A stretch of 64,000 bases of DNA. Origin: Bog-756 sp963699055. GTDB lineage: Bacteria; Actinomycetota; Acidimicrobiia; Acidimicrobiales; RAAP-2. The stretch lies in NCBI GenBank assembly GCA_963699055.1, contig CAVOTA010000001.1:1-64000 (forward strand), in the 5' to 3' direction. The notes under the pieces were generated by a model. It did no database searches, had not been told where the DNA came from, and worked only from the letters and a program-made list of their open reading frames with translations. The translations under genes were made by a program, and so were the position numbers. Shown one piece after another: positions 62,917 to 64,000 of this stretch (positions are counted from its first letter, which is position 1; each line of letters begins with the position of its first letter).

Positions 62917-63276
62917 GTGGCCACCGCCGAGGAGGTGGCCGAGGCCTACGCCGACTGGCAGGTGCGCTGCAACGCCAACACCCGGCTGGCCCGGATGCTG
63001 CGGGGCTGGGACCGCACCGTCCACCTGGTGGCCACCGACTCCGGTGACGGCTTCACCATCGCCGTGACCGCCTCGGTGCTGTCCGACCTGCGCCACGGGC
63101 TCGTGGACCAGCCCGACCTGGTGGTGACGGCGACGAGCGAGGACTTCGCCGACCTGTTCTGGGGGGACCTCGACCCATCGGAGAAGTACCTGTCCGGCGA
63201 GATCGTCCTGGCCGGATCCTCCGAGGACGTCATGCGCCTCGACGCCATGTCGATGGTCGCCTTCCTCGACCGGTGA
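62917..63276 (+). CDS. SCP2 sterol-carrier-fold protein
   Basis: A 119-residue single-domain SCP2/lipid-binding protein. After an N-terminal helix (TAEEVAEAYADWQVRCNANT) comes the SCP2 sheet VHLVATDSGDGFTIAVTASV and DLVVTATSEDFADLFWGDLD, ending with a helix SSEDVMRLDAMSMVAFLDR. It binds an apolar ligand. GTG at 62917 is 2 bases after the oxidase stop. Placed between an amine oxidase and an amine-type permease, so its ligand may be unrelated to sterols. Confidence 0.82.
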   Translation: MATAEEVAEAYADWQVRCNANTRLARMLRGWDRTVHLVATDSGDGFTIAVTASVLSDLRHGLVDQPDLVVTATSEDFADLFWGDLDPSEKYLSGEIVLAGSSEDVMRLDAMSMVAFLDR

Positions 63277-63304
63277 CGGTGGCGTCCGCCGGACGGACGG
63301 ACCG

Positions 63305-64000
63305 GTGACCGCGGGCACGGCGCCGGTGGCCACCCTGCGGCGGGCCATGGGCCTGCGTACGGCCGTGTCGACCTCGACGGGTCTGGCCTTCGCCGCGCTC
63401 CAGTACCTGGCCGCCGCCGGCCTGGTGGCCTACGTGGCCGGGGACTCGGCGTGGATCTCGATCCTGGTGGCCGGACTGCTGGCCCTGGTGGCCTGGGCCT
63501 TCTTCGGCGAGCTGAACGGGATGTTCCCGACGGCCGCCGCCATCCGCCGGTACATGTCCGGCGCCATGGACGACCGGGTGGCCCTCACCATCACCTTCAC
63601 CTACCTCAGCACCATCGTCCTGGTGGTGGCGGCCGACGCCTTCATCGTGAGCGCCGCCCTCACCCACGTGCTCCACGCCCCCGTCTGGCTGACCGCGGTA
63701 TGGACCCTGGCCCTGCTGGCCGTCGCCGTCGCCTCCAACCTGCGGGGGGTGAAGGTGGCCGGCTGGCTCCAGGACGTCGCCACCACGGTGGTGCTGACCG
63801 CCACGCTCGTCGTGTCGGTGGTGGCGCTCGCCCGGTCGGGCACGCCGCTGCACACCCCGTTCCAGCCGCTCCACCACCACTCGGGGGCCGGGTTCGTCGA
63901 GTCGGTGGCGCTCGGGATCTTCCTCTACAGCGCCTTCGAGTGGGTCACCACCAACGCCGAGGAGGTGCGGGACCCGAAGCACATCCACCGGGCCATGCTG
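63305..64000 (+). CDS. APC-family amino acid/amine permease, N-terminal part
   Basis: The frame is open from GTG at 63305 to the window end (232 codons, no stop). It has about six hydrophobic helices. Helix 1 region LAFAALQYLAAAGLVAYVAG and the FFGELNGMFPTAAAIRRYMS turn follow the APC pattern (GELNGMFPTAGA-like in polyamine and amino-acid carriers). Later FVESVALGIFLYSAFEWVTT and NAEEVRDPKHIHRAML are typical APC segments with the EE substrate turn. It likely brings the amine to the oxidase encoded upstream. Truncated by the window. Confidence 0.88.
   Translation, partial: MTAGTAPVATLRRAMGLRTAVSTSTGLAFAALQYLAAAGLVAYVAGDSAWISILVAGLLALVAWAFFGELNGMFPTAAAIRRYMSGAMDDRVALTITFTYLSTIVLVVAADAFIVSAALTHVLHAPVWLTAVWTLALLAVAVASNLRGVKVAGWLQDVATTVVLTATLVVSVVALARSGTPLHTPFQPLHHHSGAGFVESVALGIFLYSAFEWVTTNAEEVRDPKHIHRAML

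Overview
The window is one stretch of a very GC-rich actinobacterial chromosome. The evidence is pervasive G/C third positions, F420-type luciferase-like oxidoreductases, a mycothiol-type maleylpyruvate isomerase fold protein, a FolP2-type pterin enzyme, an imuA'-imuB-dnaE2 mutasome and many leaderless-looking promoters (TANNNT 6-9 bases before the start codon). A mycobacteria-like P450 cluster is also present, but the surrounding order is not that of a mycobacterium. An Acidimicrobiia-type organism is a guess, not something the sequence proves. There are no insertion sequences, phage genes or CRISPR arrays.

Layout. 1-12.6 kb: tRNA-Ala end, a lipoprotein-like membrane protein, leuS, a winged-helix protein, an LLM oxidoreductase, an APH kinase/PAC2 pair, a thioredoxin-TPR chaperone-like protein, folP2, holA and a DUF2510 membrane protein. 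12.7-19 kb: the SOS mutasome dnaE2-imuB-imuA' under one LexA box that lies on its start codon, with a divergent aldo/keto reductase. 19-35 kb: accessory metabolism and efflux, including DUF1254/1214, DUF2834, TetR plus a DrrAB-type ABC exporter, rsgA, a Baeyer-Villiger monooxygenase, a zinc alcohol dehydrogenase, a sulfotransferase, an ATP-grasp enzyme, an MFS exporter, TetR plus a divergent epimerase, and an unrecognised 426-residue protein. 35.2-35.7 kb: an intergenic region with operator palindromes and a possible structured RNA. 35.7-39.5 kb: Na+/H+ antiporter, DinB-fold protein, thioesterase, SnoaL-like protein. 39.6-49.9 kb: a divergent cluster around sterol 14alpha-demethylase (CYP51), with a [3Fe-4S] ferredoxin, SDR, CYP123-like P450 and TetR on one side, and a beta-hydroxyacid dehydrogenase, aldehyde dehydrogenase, carboxymuconolactone decarboxylase-like protein, SDR, enoyl-CoA hydratase, LLM oxidoreductase and thioesterase on the other. 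Its core has the gene content of Mycobacterium tuberculosis Rv0763c-Rv0771. 50-55 kb: a branched-chain-type binding lipoprotein, an SRAP/HMCES peptidase and a large secreted repeat protein. 55-64 kb: rpsT, lepA, a polysaccharide flippase, a tandem alpha/beta hydrolase, an acidic protein, and an amine oxidase-SCP2-APC permease operon cut by the window end.

How it fits together. leuS, holA, rpsT and lepA normally sit close together in actinobacteria. Here about 43 kb of accessory genes separate holA from rpsT, and comEA/comEC are absent between leuS and holA. Within that block, the P450 cluster looks controlled by its own TetR protein through a 24-bp palindrome at 43890-43913. A site with the same geometry sits at the promoter of the unknown 426-residue gene 8.7 kb away, which suggests a small regulon. 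DNA-damage functions are represented by the mutasome and, separately, by SRAP.
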